Assembly (NCBI RefSeq): GCF_041060425.1
Contig: NZ_JAULBC010000005.1
Location: forward strand, 248,001-312,000
Reading direction: 5' to 3'
Source of the DNA: Danxiaibacter flavus
GTDB taxonomy: Bacteria; Bacteroidota; Bacteroidia; Chitinophagales; Chitinophagaceae
Length of the DNA: 64,000 nucleotides
Below the pieces are notes generated by a model. The model saw only the letters and a program-made list of their open reading frames with translations, was not told the origin of the DNA and did no database searches. The position numbers and the translations under genes are program-made. Below are positions 42,860-51,315 of this stretch, one piece after another. Each line of letters begins with the position of its first letter. Position 1 is the first letter of the stretch.

Positions 42860-44014
42860 ATGCAAAGGGGGATACATTTAATACTTATCGCAGCCATTAC
42901 ATTAGCATTTGCTTCTTGTGGCTCAACTACAGATAAAAAGGATGATCTGTCCAAGAAAAAGGCGAAACTGGAAGAATTAAAAACACAGCAAATAAAGGTT
43001 AGCGAGGAAATAACCAAACTGGAGGAGGAAATCTTTAAACTGGATCCATCATCCCGTCCTGAAAAAGCGAAGCTTGTTGCATTAACATCAGTAGCGCCTT
43101 CAACTTTTACGCACTATATTGATCTGCAGGGAAAGATTGAATCAGAAAATATCGCTTACGTAACTCCTCGCGGTACCGGCGGCCAGGTAAAAGCAGTGTA
43201 CGTAAAAAAGGGGGATGCCGTTAAAAAAGGGCAGCTTTTGTTAAAGCTTGATGCAGCGCTGGCGCAAAAACAACTTGACCAGGCACAAACGCAATTGACC
43301 TACGCAAAAGACATTTACCAGCGCCGTGAAAACCTGTGGAAACAAAATATAGGTACAGAAGTGGAACTGATCGGTGCAAAGAACAACGTTGAACTGGCTG
43401 AAAAACAGATTGCGCTGATAAAAGAGCAAATGTCCTTCAGCAACGTATATGCAGAAATGGATGGTGTAGCTGACGATGTGACTATCCGCGTGGGTGAATT
43501 CTTTACAGGAAATCCGCAGTCAGGTTATATCCGCCTGGTAAATACTTCAAACCTTAAGGTTACAGCTCAGGTTCCGGAAAACTATCTTGGAAAAGTTAAG
43601 CAAGGCGACAACCTGCTGATCAACCTTCCGGACATCAATAAAAATGTAACGGCACGAATAACCAATGCAGGTAAAATGATCGATCCGAATTCCCGCTCAT
43701 TTTATGTAGAGGCTAAACTACCGGCAGATAATGTGTTCAGGCCAAACCAGATAGCACTTGTTAAAATACAGGATTATACAGCTTCAAATGCCATCACTGT
43801 TCCGGTAAACACCATGCAGACGGATGAGAAAGGAAAATTTGTGTTGGTTGCCGTTAAAGAAAACGGAAAGCTGATTGCACGCAAACGCGCGGTTACAGAA
43901 GGCCAGATGTATAGCGATAAGATTGAAGTAAAAAGCGGTCTTCAACAAGGCGACTCCGTTATTACGGAAGGTTTCCAGGGTTTGTATGATGGACAACTGA
44001 TCACTACCAGCTAA
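42860..44014 (+). CDS. RND efflux periplasmic adaptor lipoprotein (membrane fusion protein)
   Basis: A 384-residue HlyD/AcrA-type adaptor. The lipoprotein signal ends in LAFASC with lipid-anchored Cys 20. A coiled coil (about 30-66, KKKAKLEELKTQQIKVSEEITKLEEE) follows, then the lipoyl half-motifs (VKAVYVKKGDAVKKGQLLLKLD), an alpha hairpin (about 130-190), the second lipoyl half and the beta-barrel (NLKVTAQVPENYLGKVKQGD). The N-terminal coiled coil ahead of the lipoyl domain is extra to classical AcrA. It lies between the TolC and RND genes. Confidence 0.93.
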   Translation: MQRGIHLILIAAITLAFASCGSTTDKKDDLSKKKAKLEELKTQQIKVSEEITKLEEEIFKLDPSSRPEKAKLVALTSVAPSTFTHYIDLQGKIESENIAYVTPRGTGGQVKAVYVKKGDAVKKGQLLLKLDAALAQKQLDQAQTQLTYAKDIYQRRENLWKQNIGTEVELIGAKNNVELAEKQIALIKEQMSFSNVYAEMDGVADDVTIRVGEFFTGNPQSGYIRLVNTSNLKVTAQVPENYLGKVKQGDNLLINLPDINKNVTARITNAGKMIDPNSRSFYVEAKLPADNVFRPNQIALVKIQDYTASNAITVPVNTMQTDEKGKFVLVAVKENGKLIARKRAVTEGQMYSDKIEVKSGLQQGDSVITEGFQGLYDGQLITTS

Positions 44015-44180
44015 TAATAAGGCAAAAGTAAAAAGTAAAAATTCAAAAGCTTGGCGGCCACCCTTCGCAAGCGTACAAGAGAGGTGGCATCTAGACTTTG
44101 TAATGGAAATATTGCGCAATATGTATGACGTGCGGCATTACAGCCTCGGTTTTGACTTTTGATTTTTGAATTTTGACTTC
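44015..44180. repeat. Inverted pair of A/T heptad repeats between adaptor and RND genes
   Basis: After the adaptor stop: AAAAGTA, AAAAGTA, AAAATTC, AAAAG (about 44024-44050). Before the RND gene: TTTTGAC, TTTTGAT, TTTTGAA, TTTTGAC (about 44153-44179). The two arms can pair as a long inverted repeat, so the 218-base gap may form a structure in the mRNA. No gene or clear terminator is seen in between. Confidence 0.6.
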
Positions 44181-44232
44181 TCAAATTGACTTGATGCTAT
44201 TTTAACGCCCGCGTGGCAAAACTAAACTTAGT

Positions 44233-47200
44233 ATGAGCGCACTTGAAAATATTACGGGAAAGTTTAAAGAGTTTAAACCTACCTCCTGGGCCATTAAGAA
44301 TAAGACTTCTGTTTACTTATTAATGTTAATAGTCAGCCTTTGGGGGCTTAATGTTTTTATCACTACACCTAAGGAACAGTTTCCTGACGTGGTGATTCCC
44401 ACTATTTACGTACAGACCATTTATGTAGGCAACTCACCAAAAGACATTGAAAACCTTGTAACGCGTCCGATTGAAAAACAGATAAAAGGCATAACCGGCG
44501 CCAAGATCAAAAAATTTACAAGTACTTCTCAACAGGATTATTCAGCTATTATCGTTGAATTTGATACAGAAGTAAAGACTGATATCGGTCTTCAAAAAGT
44601 GAAAGACGCCGTTGACAAGGCCAAGCAGGATCTTCCCAACGATCTTACACAGGAACCCACGGTTCTTGAAGTTAGCCTTTCTGACGTTCCGGTTATGTAT
44701 GTGAATATCAGCGGTAACTACGACCAGCAGCGCCTGAAAAAGTTTGCTGATGATATGAAGGACAGGCTGGAAGATCTTTCGCAGATTAACCGTGTTGATA
44801 TTGTTGGCGCCCCTGAACGTGAGTTTCAGATCAACGTGGACAATTACCGCATGCAAAGTGCCGGTGTAACATTTGATGATATTGCCGGTGCAGTTGCCCG
44901 CGAGAATATGGATATCTCCGGTGGTCTGCTGGATGTTGGCAACATGAAACGCAATCTTCAGTTGAAGGGCCAGTTTAAAACTGCTTTTGATATTGAAAAA
45001 GTAGTGCTGCGTAACAGCTCAGGAGCTCCAATCTACTTGAAAGATATTGCCACAATTAAAGACACCATTAAGGAAAGGGAAAGCTACGCCCGTTTGGATG
45101 GAAAAAATGTGGTTACCCTTAACATCATCAAACGTTCAGGAGAAAACCTTATCGAAACTTCTGAAGAAGTGCAAAAGGTTGTGGATGAAATGAAGGGTAG
45201 TCAGTTCCCTAAAGACCTGGATGTTGTTATTACCGGTGACATGAGCACCAAAACAAAAACTTCGTTCAACGATCTTGTTAACTCAATAGTTATTGGTTTC
45301 GTACTCGTACTGCTGATCCTGATGTTCTTCATGGGCGTGGTCAATGCCTTCTTTGTGGCATTGTCCGTACCATTAAGCATGTTCGTTGCGTTTATGTTTT
45401 TACCGAGCGCCGAAATTATCATCGGATCGCATGTAACATTGAATTTTATCGTGCTATTTGCGCTGTTGTTTGGACTGGGTATTATTGTGGATGATGCCAT
45501 TGTGGTTATTGAAAATACACACCGCATATTTACACAAGGCAAGGGCCGTATAAGCGCTCCCCGAAGCGCGATGATGGCTGCAGGCGAAGTATTTGTACCA
45601 GTACTTGCAGGTACGCTTACAACGCTGGCACCATTCTTCCCACTTCTGTTCTGGCCGGGTATTATTGGTAAGTTCATGATTTACTTACCCGCCATGCTCA
45701 TCTTTACGCTGACTGCATCACTTATTGTGGCGTTCATCATGAACCCTGTGTTCGCGGTAGACTTTATGTCGCACGAGGACGGTAAGCCTGAACCAAAATC
45801 AGCCATCTTTAAAAAGCCGATGTTCTGGATTGCGTTGGCAGCCGGTATTTTGCTGGATGTGTCCGGATACCCATTTGCAGGAAATCTGCTGATTTGCCTC
45901 GTACTGTTGGTGTTGCTATATCGCTATGTTTTAGATGGTGTGATCCACGCCTTCCAGCACCGTGCGTTACCATGGATCATGGGACATTATGAAGACCTGT
46001 TGCGTTGGGCACTGAAAGGATGGAGGCCCGTATGGCTACTGGTGGGAACATTTGGTATGCTTGTATTCTCTTTCGTGTTCTTCGGTGCGAGTGGGGTTCC
46101 TGTTGTATTCTTCCCGAAAGGTGATCCGAACCAGATCTTTGTTTACATGAAACTACCGGTGGGTACGTCCGTTGAGTATACTGATTCTGTCACAAAAATA
46201 CTGGAGAACCGTGTGTACAAGATCCTGAAAATGGAGAACGGGAAAAAGAATCCGCTTGTTGAAAGTGTGATCACGAACGTTGCAGTTGGTGCCGCCGATC
46301 CAAACAGCGGGGATAGAAGTACACGCAGCGAGCTGGGCCGTATACAGGTTTCATTTGTTGAATTTGAAAAACGTGAAGGTATTCACACGCGTCCATATTT
46401 GGATAGCATCCGTAATGCAATGAAGGGCATTCCTGGTGCAGAGATCGGTGTTGACCAGGAAGCGAGCGGACCTCCTACAGATCCTCCCGTTAACTTAGAA
46501 ATAGCCAGTGAAGATTTTGATAACCTGATCAAAACATCGGTTTCGTTGAAGAACTATCTGGACTCATTGCAGGTGCCGGGAGTTGAGGAGTTGAAGATGG
46601 ATGTTGATTTGAACAATCCGGAAATTACACTTAGTGTTGACCGCGAACGCGCATTGATTGAAGGTGTGTCATCCGCACAGATCGGTCAAACGATCAGAAC
46701 AGCATTATTTGGTCGTGAAGTATCAAAGATTAAAGAAGGCAAAGAAGAATATAAGATACAACTACGCAACAATGAATTGCAACGTAAGAACCTGGTAGAA
46801 CTGCTGAACATGAAAGTGTTTTTCAGGGATATGGCAACGGGTGGTTTTAAAGATATACCGATAAGCAACCTGGTAAAAATTGATCTGACCAGTACGCTTG
46901 GCAGTGTTAAGCGTAAAAATCAGAAACGTTTGATCACGTTAAGATCGAATGTGCTTACAGGTTATACACCTACCGCTGTTAACCAGGTTATCGCGAGAGA
47001 TCTGGACAATTTTAAAGGCAAGGCAGATGGTGTTACTATCAAGCAAACGGGTGAGGGAGAACAGCAGGCTGAGACAGCAAGCTTTCTTGGAAATGCTTTG
47101 TTGATTGCATTGATGTTGATCTTGTTCATACTTGTGTTACAGTTTAACTCCATCAGTAAGGCTGTGATCATCTTGACGGAAATCATCTTCAGTGTTATTG

Positions 47201-47805
47201 GTGTGTTGTTAGGATTTTCAATTACGGGAATGGAAGTATCTGTTGTTATGACGGGTGTGGGTATACTTGGTCTTGCAGGTATCGTAATCAAGAATGGTAT
47301 CCTTGTGATTGAATTCACTGAAGAGCTAAGGGCACGAGGTTTGAAAACAAGAGAAGCAATTGTACAGGCGGGTAAAACACGTATCATTCCTGTATTGCTG
47401 ACTGCATTGGCGGTAATACTTGGTCTTATACCGCTGGCAGTTGGTTTCAACATCAACTTCGTAACGCTGTTTGCAGATTTAAATCCGCATATCTTCTTTG
47501 GTGGTGATAACGCTGTGTTCTGGAAACCCCTTTCCTGGACCATCATATTTGGTGTAATGTTCGCGTTCTTTATGACGCTGGTTATTGTACCCAGTATGTA
47601 CCTGATAGCTGAAAGATTGAAGAGACCAATGCGCAGAATATTTAAAGGAAGATGGGTAAGCATGGCTGGTATTCCGCCACTCACTGTAATATTCTTCGTC
47701 ATGGTGTTTATAACGATGTTCGTTCAACGCTTTAACGTGGCTCGCCGTAGAAGAAAGCTGGTTGGCGAAAAAGTGAATAACGCATTCATTGGTAGTTGGT
47801 TTTAG
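44233..47805 (+). CDS. RND efflux pump permease with extra membrane segments
   Basis: A 1190-residue inner-membrane drug:proton antiporter of the AcrB/MMPL superfamily. The paired proton-relay Asp residues are in GLGIIVDDAIVVIEN (TM4), and the second half has the TM10-11 region ILGLAGIVIKNGILVIEFTEELRARG. Two periplasmic porter domains are present. About 140 residues longer than AcrB: two extra hydrophobic segments (MFWIALAAGILLDVSGYPF and LLICLVLLVLLYRYVL) lie between TM6 and TM7, and another (IPPLTVIFFVMVFITMFV) is near the C-terminus. It completes the TetR-TolC-adaptor operon. Substrates are not predictable. Confidence 0.94.
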   Translation: MSALENITGKFKEFKPTSWAIKNKTSVYLLMLIVSLWGLNVFITTPKEQFPDVVIPTIYVQTIYVGNSPKDIENLVTRPIEKQIKGITGAKIKKFTSTSQQDYSAIIVEFDTEVKTDIGLQKVKDAVDKAKQDLPNDLTQEPTVLEVSLSDVPVMYVNISGNYDQQRLKKFADDMKDRLEDLSQINRVDIVGAPEREFQINVDNYRMQSAGVTFDDIAGAVARENMDISGGLLDVGNMKRNLQLKGQFKTAFDIEKVVLRNSSGAPIYLKDIATIKDTIKERESYARLDGKNVVTLNIIKRSGENLIETSEEVQKVVDEMKGSQFPKDLDVVITGDMSTKTKTSFNDLVNSIVIGFVLVLLILMFFMGVVNAFFVALSVPLSMFVAFMFLPSAEIIIGSHVTLNFIVLFALLFGLGIIVDDAIVVIENTHRIFTQGKGRISAPRSAMMAAGEVFVPVLAGTLTTLAPFFPLLFWPGIIGKFMIYLPAMLIFTLTASLIVAFIMNPVFAVDFMSHEDGKPEPKSAIFKKPMFWIALAAGILLDVSGYPFAGNLLICLVLLVLLYRYVLDGVIHAFQHRALPWIMGHYEDLLRWALKGWRPVWLLVGTFGMLVFSFVFFGASGVPVVFFPKGDPNQIFVYMKLPVGTSVEYTDSVTKILENRVYKILKMENGKKNPLVESVITNVAVGAADPNSGDRSTRSELGRIQVSFVEFEKREGIHTRPYLDSIRNAMKGIPGAEIGVDQEASGPPTDPPVNLEIASEDFDNLIKTSVSLKNYLDSLQVPGVEELKMDVDLNNPEITLSVDRERALIEGVSSAQIGQTIRTALFGREVSKIKEGKEEYKIQLRNNELQRKNLVELLNMKVFFRDMATGGFKDIPISNLVKIDLTSTLGSVKRKNQKRLITLRSNVLTGYTPTAVNQVIARDLDNFKGKADGVTIKQTGEGEQQAETASFLGNALLIALMLILFILVLQFNSISKAVIILTEIIFSVIGVLLGFSITGMEVSVVMTGVGILGLAGIVIKNGILVIEFTEELRARGLKTREAIVQAGKTRIIPVLLTALAVILGLIPLAVGFNINFVTLFADLNPHIFFGGDNAVFWKPLSWTIIFGVMFAFFMTLVIVPSMYLIAERLKRPMRRIFKGRWVSMAGIPPLTVIFFVMVFITMFVQRFNVARRRRKLVGEKVNNAFIGSWF

Positions 47806-48020
47806 GAAGCTGTGAGCTATCAGCTATTAGCTGCCAGCTTATTGCGGAGGAGATTTAAATGAAATAACAAAGAAGATCAGTCCGACAGACCCGATGGTTT
47901 TAGGATCTGAACTTTAAATGATACAGTTGGTTTTGGTTGAAATGTGTGCCGCCTTCTTAATTGAGGGTGGCATACTCTTTTAAGCTATGAGCTATCAGCT
48001 GTCGGCTATGAGCTTATCGA
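47806..48020 (+). repeat. Heptad repeats (AGCTATC/AGCTGTC words) in two blocks
   Basis: GAAGCTGTGAGCTATCAGCT and further AGCTGCC words begin directly after the RND stop (47806-47840); a second block lies at 47981-48020. Between them no gene is seen. Nearby, GTGGTTCGTG-TCC-CACGAACCAC (48075-48097) forms a 10-bp hairpin. The whole gap is 47806-48209. Confidence 0.65.
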
Positions 48021-48135
48021 AGCGGAGATTGGAGCGAAGGTGAATATGCCGCCGTGGTTCGTGTCATCCGTGCCGTGGTTCGTGTCCCACGAACCACATC
48101 ATCATACACAACTCACGACCCACATTATAACACAA

Positions 48136-48161
48136 TAAAAAGACCGCTTTTCAGCGGCCTT
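48136..48161 (-). terminator. Intrinsic terminator of the DUF892 gene
   Basis: On minus AAGGCCGCT-GAAA-AGCGGTCTT then TTTATTG; the stem is 9 bp with one mismatch, 48 bases after the stop at 48210. Confidence 0.75.
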
Positions 48162-48209
48162 CAATTTACACGGGAATAGGAACATGTTGTTCAATACAAA
48201 TGAGCACAT

Positions 48210-48752
48210 TTATTCATGCAGCGCTTCTTCATTAACCATTGACTCGGCTATCCTGGTAAGATTGGAGTCGGTTTCCTTTTCTTCGTTTAATGTTTGTTCC
48301 AGCAACTTTGCAATATCGCTATGCCCCATTGTTTTTGCGAATGTGGCGAGTGTTCCGTAAGAGGCTATTTCATAGTGTTCTACTTTCTGAGCCGCAGAAA
48401 TCAATGCCGCATCACGCACGCTTGAACCATCTTCTGTTTCTTCCTTCAATTCTTCAGCTTCTTGTATTAGACCTTCCATTGCAGGACATTTTTTAGCTAC
48501 AGGTTTCATTTCCAACAGTTCAAATACCTGTTCAAGGCGCTGCACATGCCCTTCGGTTTGAGATTGATGCTCTGCAAATGCACTCGCCAGCTCTTCAGAC
48601 GTTGCTGCTTTCTGCATTTTTGTTAATGCTTTTACCAGTGCTTTTTCTGCCCAATAAATGTCCTTTACCTCATCAACAAATAGTTTGTGGAATTCGGAAT
48701 TTTTCATTGATTCACTCATATTATCTCCGTTTCCACTTGCTGCATTTTTCAT
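48210..48752 (-). CDS. DUF892 ferritin-like protein (YciF type)
   Basis: A 180-residue four-helix-bundle protein of the YciE/YciF (DUF892) family. Signature segments are FHKLFVDEVKDIYWAEKALVKALTKM, AFAEHQSQTEGHVQRLEQVFELL and the CPAMEGLIQEAEEL segment, then KVEHYEIASYGTLATFAKTMGH and LEQTLNEEKETDSNLTRIAE. The Glu and His residues form a ferritin-like di-iron site. The family is linked to stress in other bacteria. The start could also be Met 12 or Met 16, since the first residues are polar and variable. Confidence 0.92.
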   Translation of the reverse strand: MKNAASGNGDNMSESMKNSEFHKLFVDEVKDIYWAEKALVKALTKMQKAATSEELASAFAEHQSQTEGHVQRLEQVFELLEMKPVAKKCPAMEGLIQEAEELKEETEDGSSVRDAALISAAQKVEHYEIASYGTLATFAKTMGHSDIAKLLEQTLNEEKETDSNLTRIAESMVNEEALHE

Positions 48753-48990
48753 AACAAATAAGTTTAAAGATTTGACAATGATCGTTTCTCTATTTTGCTA
48801 CAAAAATGCCGCCTGATATGCCGAACACTTAAATTACGTCTGAACGGTGTTACACATTGGTCCGCGTGAGTTGCAGATTACTTCTATTGATGAAATAATT
48901 CCTCAATAAATATAACCTGCAATATGTGGCCCTGGTTTGATAAGGTCCGGTTGGTGTGACATCAAACGTCCTGAATAAACTGTACGCTTC

Positions 48991-50148
48991 TTACCGTGCG
49001 TTTGCTTTGAGAACGCGCAAGAAATTTCCGCCGAGTATTTTTTTGATATCCTTTTTACTATATCCCCTGGCGATAAGTTCTTTCGTAATCAGCGGATATG
49101 TCGTCACATTATTTAATTGTTGAGGAGGCAGGCTTATACCATCAAAGTCGGAACCGAGACCAACATAGTCTATTCCAACAAGCTTAACTATATAATCCAA
49201 ATGATCAAATAACAGGGAAAACGGGGCTTTGATCTTTTCAATTTCTGTTGCATATCTCTTATCAAGAATGCTGTCCACACTGTTAGGATTTACACTTTTG
49301 ATGGAATCAATTTCATTTTTATGCAGCGCAATAAAAGCGTTATATTTTCTTTGAAAACTACTGTCAAGAAATCCCGAGAAAAAATTCAGTTGAATTACAC
49401 CACCATTTTTTGCCAAGGCTTTGATCTGGTCATCTTTTAAATTTCTGAAAACAGGACACAGATTATACACGCAGCTGTGTGAAATCAATACCGGCTTTGT
49501 GGTTACACTTATAGCATCTTTAAAAGTCTGTTCCCCCACATGACTGAGATCAACCATCATTCCCAGTTCATTCATTCGTCTTACAATCTGTTTTCCTTTT
49601 TCGCTTAATCCCTTTGGCTGATGCACCAAAGAATCCGTTATTTCTTCCATAGCCGAAGTTGCCCAGGGATTGGAATTGTTCCATGTCAACGTCATGTAAC
49701 AGGTTCCGCGTTTGCGCAGGCTGTCCAGTTTTTGTATATCATCCTCAATCATATGGCCGCCCTCCACTCCTATCATAGCCGCCAGTTTATGTTGCTTCAG
49801 CGCTTTTTTTACATCTCCATATGTTTTTGCAATCATCATGGAAGAGCTGTTTCGAGCTACCCACGCGTACAAAGTATCAATTTCCCGGTTGGCCCACGCA
49901 AAAGGTTGTGGCTGCTTGCCATCACACCAGATAGAAAATACCTGCACATCCACACCACCGGTTTTCATCCTGGCAAGGTCGCTGTGCGTTTTGCCTGCCA
50001 GGTTTTCATCAAAACTGTACCCTTTCTCAATACATGTCGAAATAATGTCGTTGTGGGTATCAGCAAGAACTGCTTTCTCATGTATTTTTTGGTATGATTG
50101 CGCATATGCAAACCGGAACAGGAATAAAAGACAAAGAAGGTATTTCAT
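48991..50148 (-). CDS. Membrane dipeptidase (M19, renal dipeptidase family)
   Basis: A 385-residue zinc dipeptidase exported by a signal peptide (KYLLCLLFLFRFAYA). The metal ligands appear in VLADTHNDIISTC (His-x-Asp), AAMIGVEGGHM (Glu), VLISHSC and a second His region, and the motif YVGLGSDFDGI near the C-terminus. It cleaves dipeptides, probably for nutrient use or peptidoglycan turnover. The ATG at 50148 starts the signal peptide; the longer frame to 50169 is not needed. It is transcribed away from comB. Confidence 0.93.
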   Translation of the reverse strand: MKYLLCLLFLFRFAYAQSYQKIHEKAVLADTHNDIISTCIEKGYSFDENLAGKTHSDLARMKTGGVDVQVFSIWCDGKQPQPFAWANREIDTLYAWVARNSSSMMIAKTYGDVKKALKQHKLAAMIGVEGGHMIEDDIQKLDSLRKRGTCYMTLTWNNSNPWATSAMEEITDSLVHQPKGLSEKGKQIVRRMNELGMMVDLSHVGEQTFKDAISVTTKPVLISHSCVYNLCPVFRNLKDDQIKALAKNGGVIQLNFFSGFLDSSFQRKYNAFIALHKNEIDSIKSVNPNSVDSILDKRYATEIEKIKAPFSLLFDHLDYIVKLVGIDYVGLGSDFDGISLPPQQLNNVTTYPLITKELIARGYSKKDIKKILGGNFLRVLKANAR

Positions 50149-50264
50149 GCAGTTGTGTTTTGGTCTCATTGGTCATGAAAGATAGCCAATATTCGTTTTT
50201 ATTCGCGGGCGTATATTACAAAATAGCTGATTAAATAAGTAGTTTAATGTTTTTGGCGGAGGGT

Positions 50265-50272
50265 TATCTTTG
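50265..50272 (+). promoter_or_regulatory. comB promoter -7 box (TATCTTTG), 5 bases before ATG
   Basis: TATCTTTG-N5-ATG with GTTT 19 bases upstream as the -33 element. Transcription would begin at or next to the start codon. Confidence 0.55.
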
Positions 50273-50277
50273 CAGCC

Positions 50278-51000
50278 ATGCAAAACAAACCTACGATTCA
50301 CACAATACTGTCTCCGTCATTGCTCAAGTTGTATAATGTTTCAGACAGTATCGTTGTGATCATCGATGTATTCAGAGCTACTTCAACAATTGCTACGGCT
50401 TTATTTAACGGAGCGGACAAGGTTATCCCTGTTTCCAGCGTGGAAGATTGCGTTACAATAGGGCGCAACCTCAACGCAATAACCGCGGGAGAAAGAGACG
50501 GAAAAATAATTGAAGGATTACAACATGGTAATTCTCCTGCAGAATATCCAAGAAGTTTTATAGAAAATAAAACCCTGGTATTAACAACAACCAACGGCAC
50601 CAAATTATTACATATGGCGCTGGACAATGGCGCATCGGAAGTTATTACCGGTTCTTTCCCTAATATTTCGGCAGTTTGCGATCATCTTATCAGCCTAAAA
50701 AAGAATGTCATTCTCGGATGTTCTGCATGGAAAGATAAATTCAACATGGAAGACACACTTTTTGCCGGCGCGGTGATCAGCAGGATAAAAGAACATTTCA
50801 CCGTCCATTGCGATAGTAGCATGATGGCGGAAGACATGTATCGTCTCCATAAAAACGATATTTACAGCTTCATCCGCAAAACAACCCACTGGCACAGGCT
50901 GGCGGCTTACGGATTAGAAAGCGACCTGGAATATTGTGTTACGGAAGATGTGGCGAATGTATTGCCGATGTATAAGAATAGCGCGCTTGTAAGATCGTAA
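50278..51000 (+). CDS. comB: 2-phosphosulfolactate phosphatase
   Basis: A 240-residue ComB-family enzyme that dephosphorylates 2-phosphosulfolactate to sulfolactate, a step known from coenzyme M synthesis in archaea and of uncertain role in bacteria. Motifs include VVIIDVFRATSTIATALFNGA at the N-terminus, AGERDGKIIEGLQHGNSP, LTTTNGTKLLHMA and a C-terminal LESDLEYCVTEDVANVLP. Length is typical. A -7 box ends 5 bases before the ATG. The last codons themselves belong to the GTAAGA repeat that follows. Confidence 0.9.
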   Translation: MQNKPTIHTILSPSLLKLYNVSDSIVVIIDVFRATSTIATALFNGADKVIPVSSVEDCVTIGRNLNAITAGERDGKIIEGLQHGNSPAEYPRSFIENKTLVLTTTNGTKLLHMALDNGASEVITGSFPNISAVCDHLISLKKNVILGCSAWKDKFNMEDTLFAGAVISRIKEHFTVHCDSSMMAEDMYRLHKNDIYSFIRKTTHWHRLAAYGLESDLEYCVTEDVANVLPMYKNSALVRS

Positions 51001-51052
51001 GACCGTAAGACGTGTAAGACGTGTAAGATGGTAAGATTTGTAAGAAAGTAAG
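50988..51052 (+). repeat. Short tandem repeat of GTAAGAYC words spanning the comB stop
   Basis: GTAAGATC, GTAAGACC, GTAAGACGT (twice), GTAAGATG, GTAAGATTT, GTAAGAAA, GTAAGAGG. The first word is the last codons of comB and its TAA. Units are 8-9 bases. The 315-base gap 51001-51315 holds no gene. Confidence 0.75.
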
Positions 51053-51283
51053 AGGTTGGAAAATAAGAGAATAAAGCCATGGGACAGATGCCTCATGGCT
51101 TTATTTTTATAACTATCACGTAAAGAATACGGCAGGTGTTTAATTCGGCTGCTGCACCTGAATAAATCAGCCATCAGCAAATTAGCGATCAGACATCCGA
51201 CATCGTACCGCCCGAACGTACCGTCGGTACGGGTAGGCATCTGCAGTTGAATCATGAATACCTAAAAAGTACACACTTGCAAC

Positions 51284-51315
51284 TGTGTACTTCGTACTTC
51301 GTATTTCGTACTTAA
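51284..51315 (-). repeat. Heptad repeat (TACGAAA/TACGAAG) directly after acs
   Basis: On minus, from the stop at 51316: GTTAAG, TACGAAA, TACGAAG, TACGAAG, TACAC, in sense direction. Confidence 0.7.

Noticed and set aside
48075..48097. 10-bp hairpin GTGGTTCGTG/CACGAACCAC as a terminator
   Set aside because: No T run follows on either strand; it is part of repeated text and the DUF892 terminator is already at 48136-48161.
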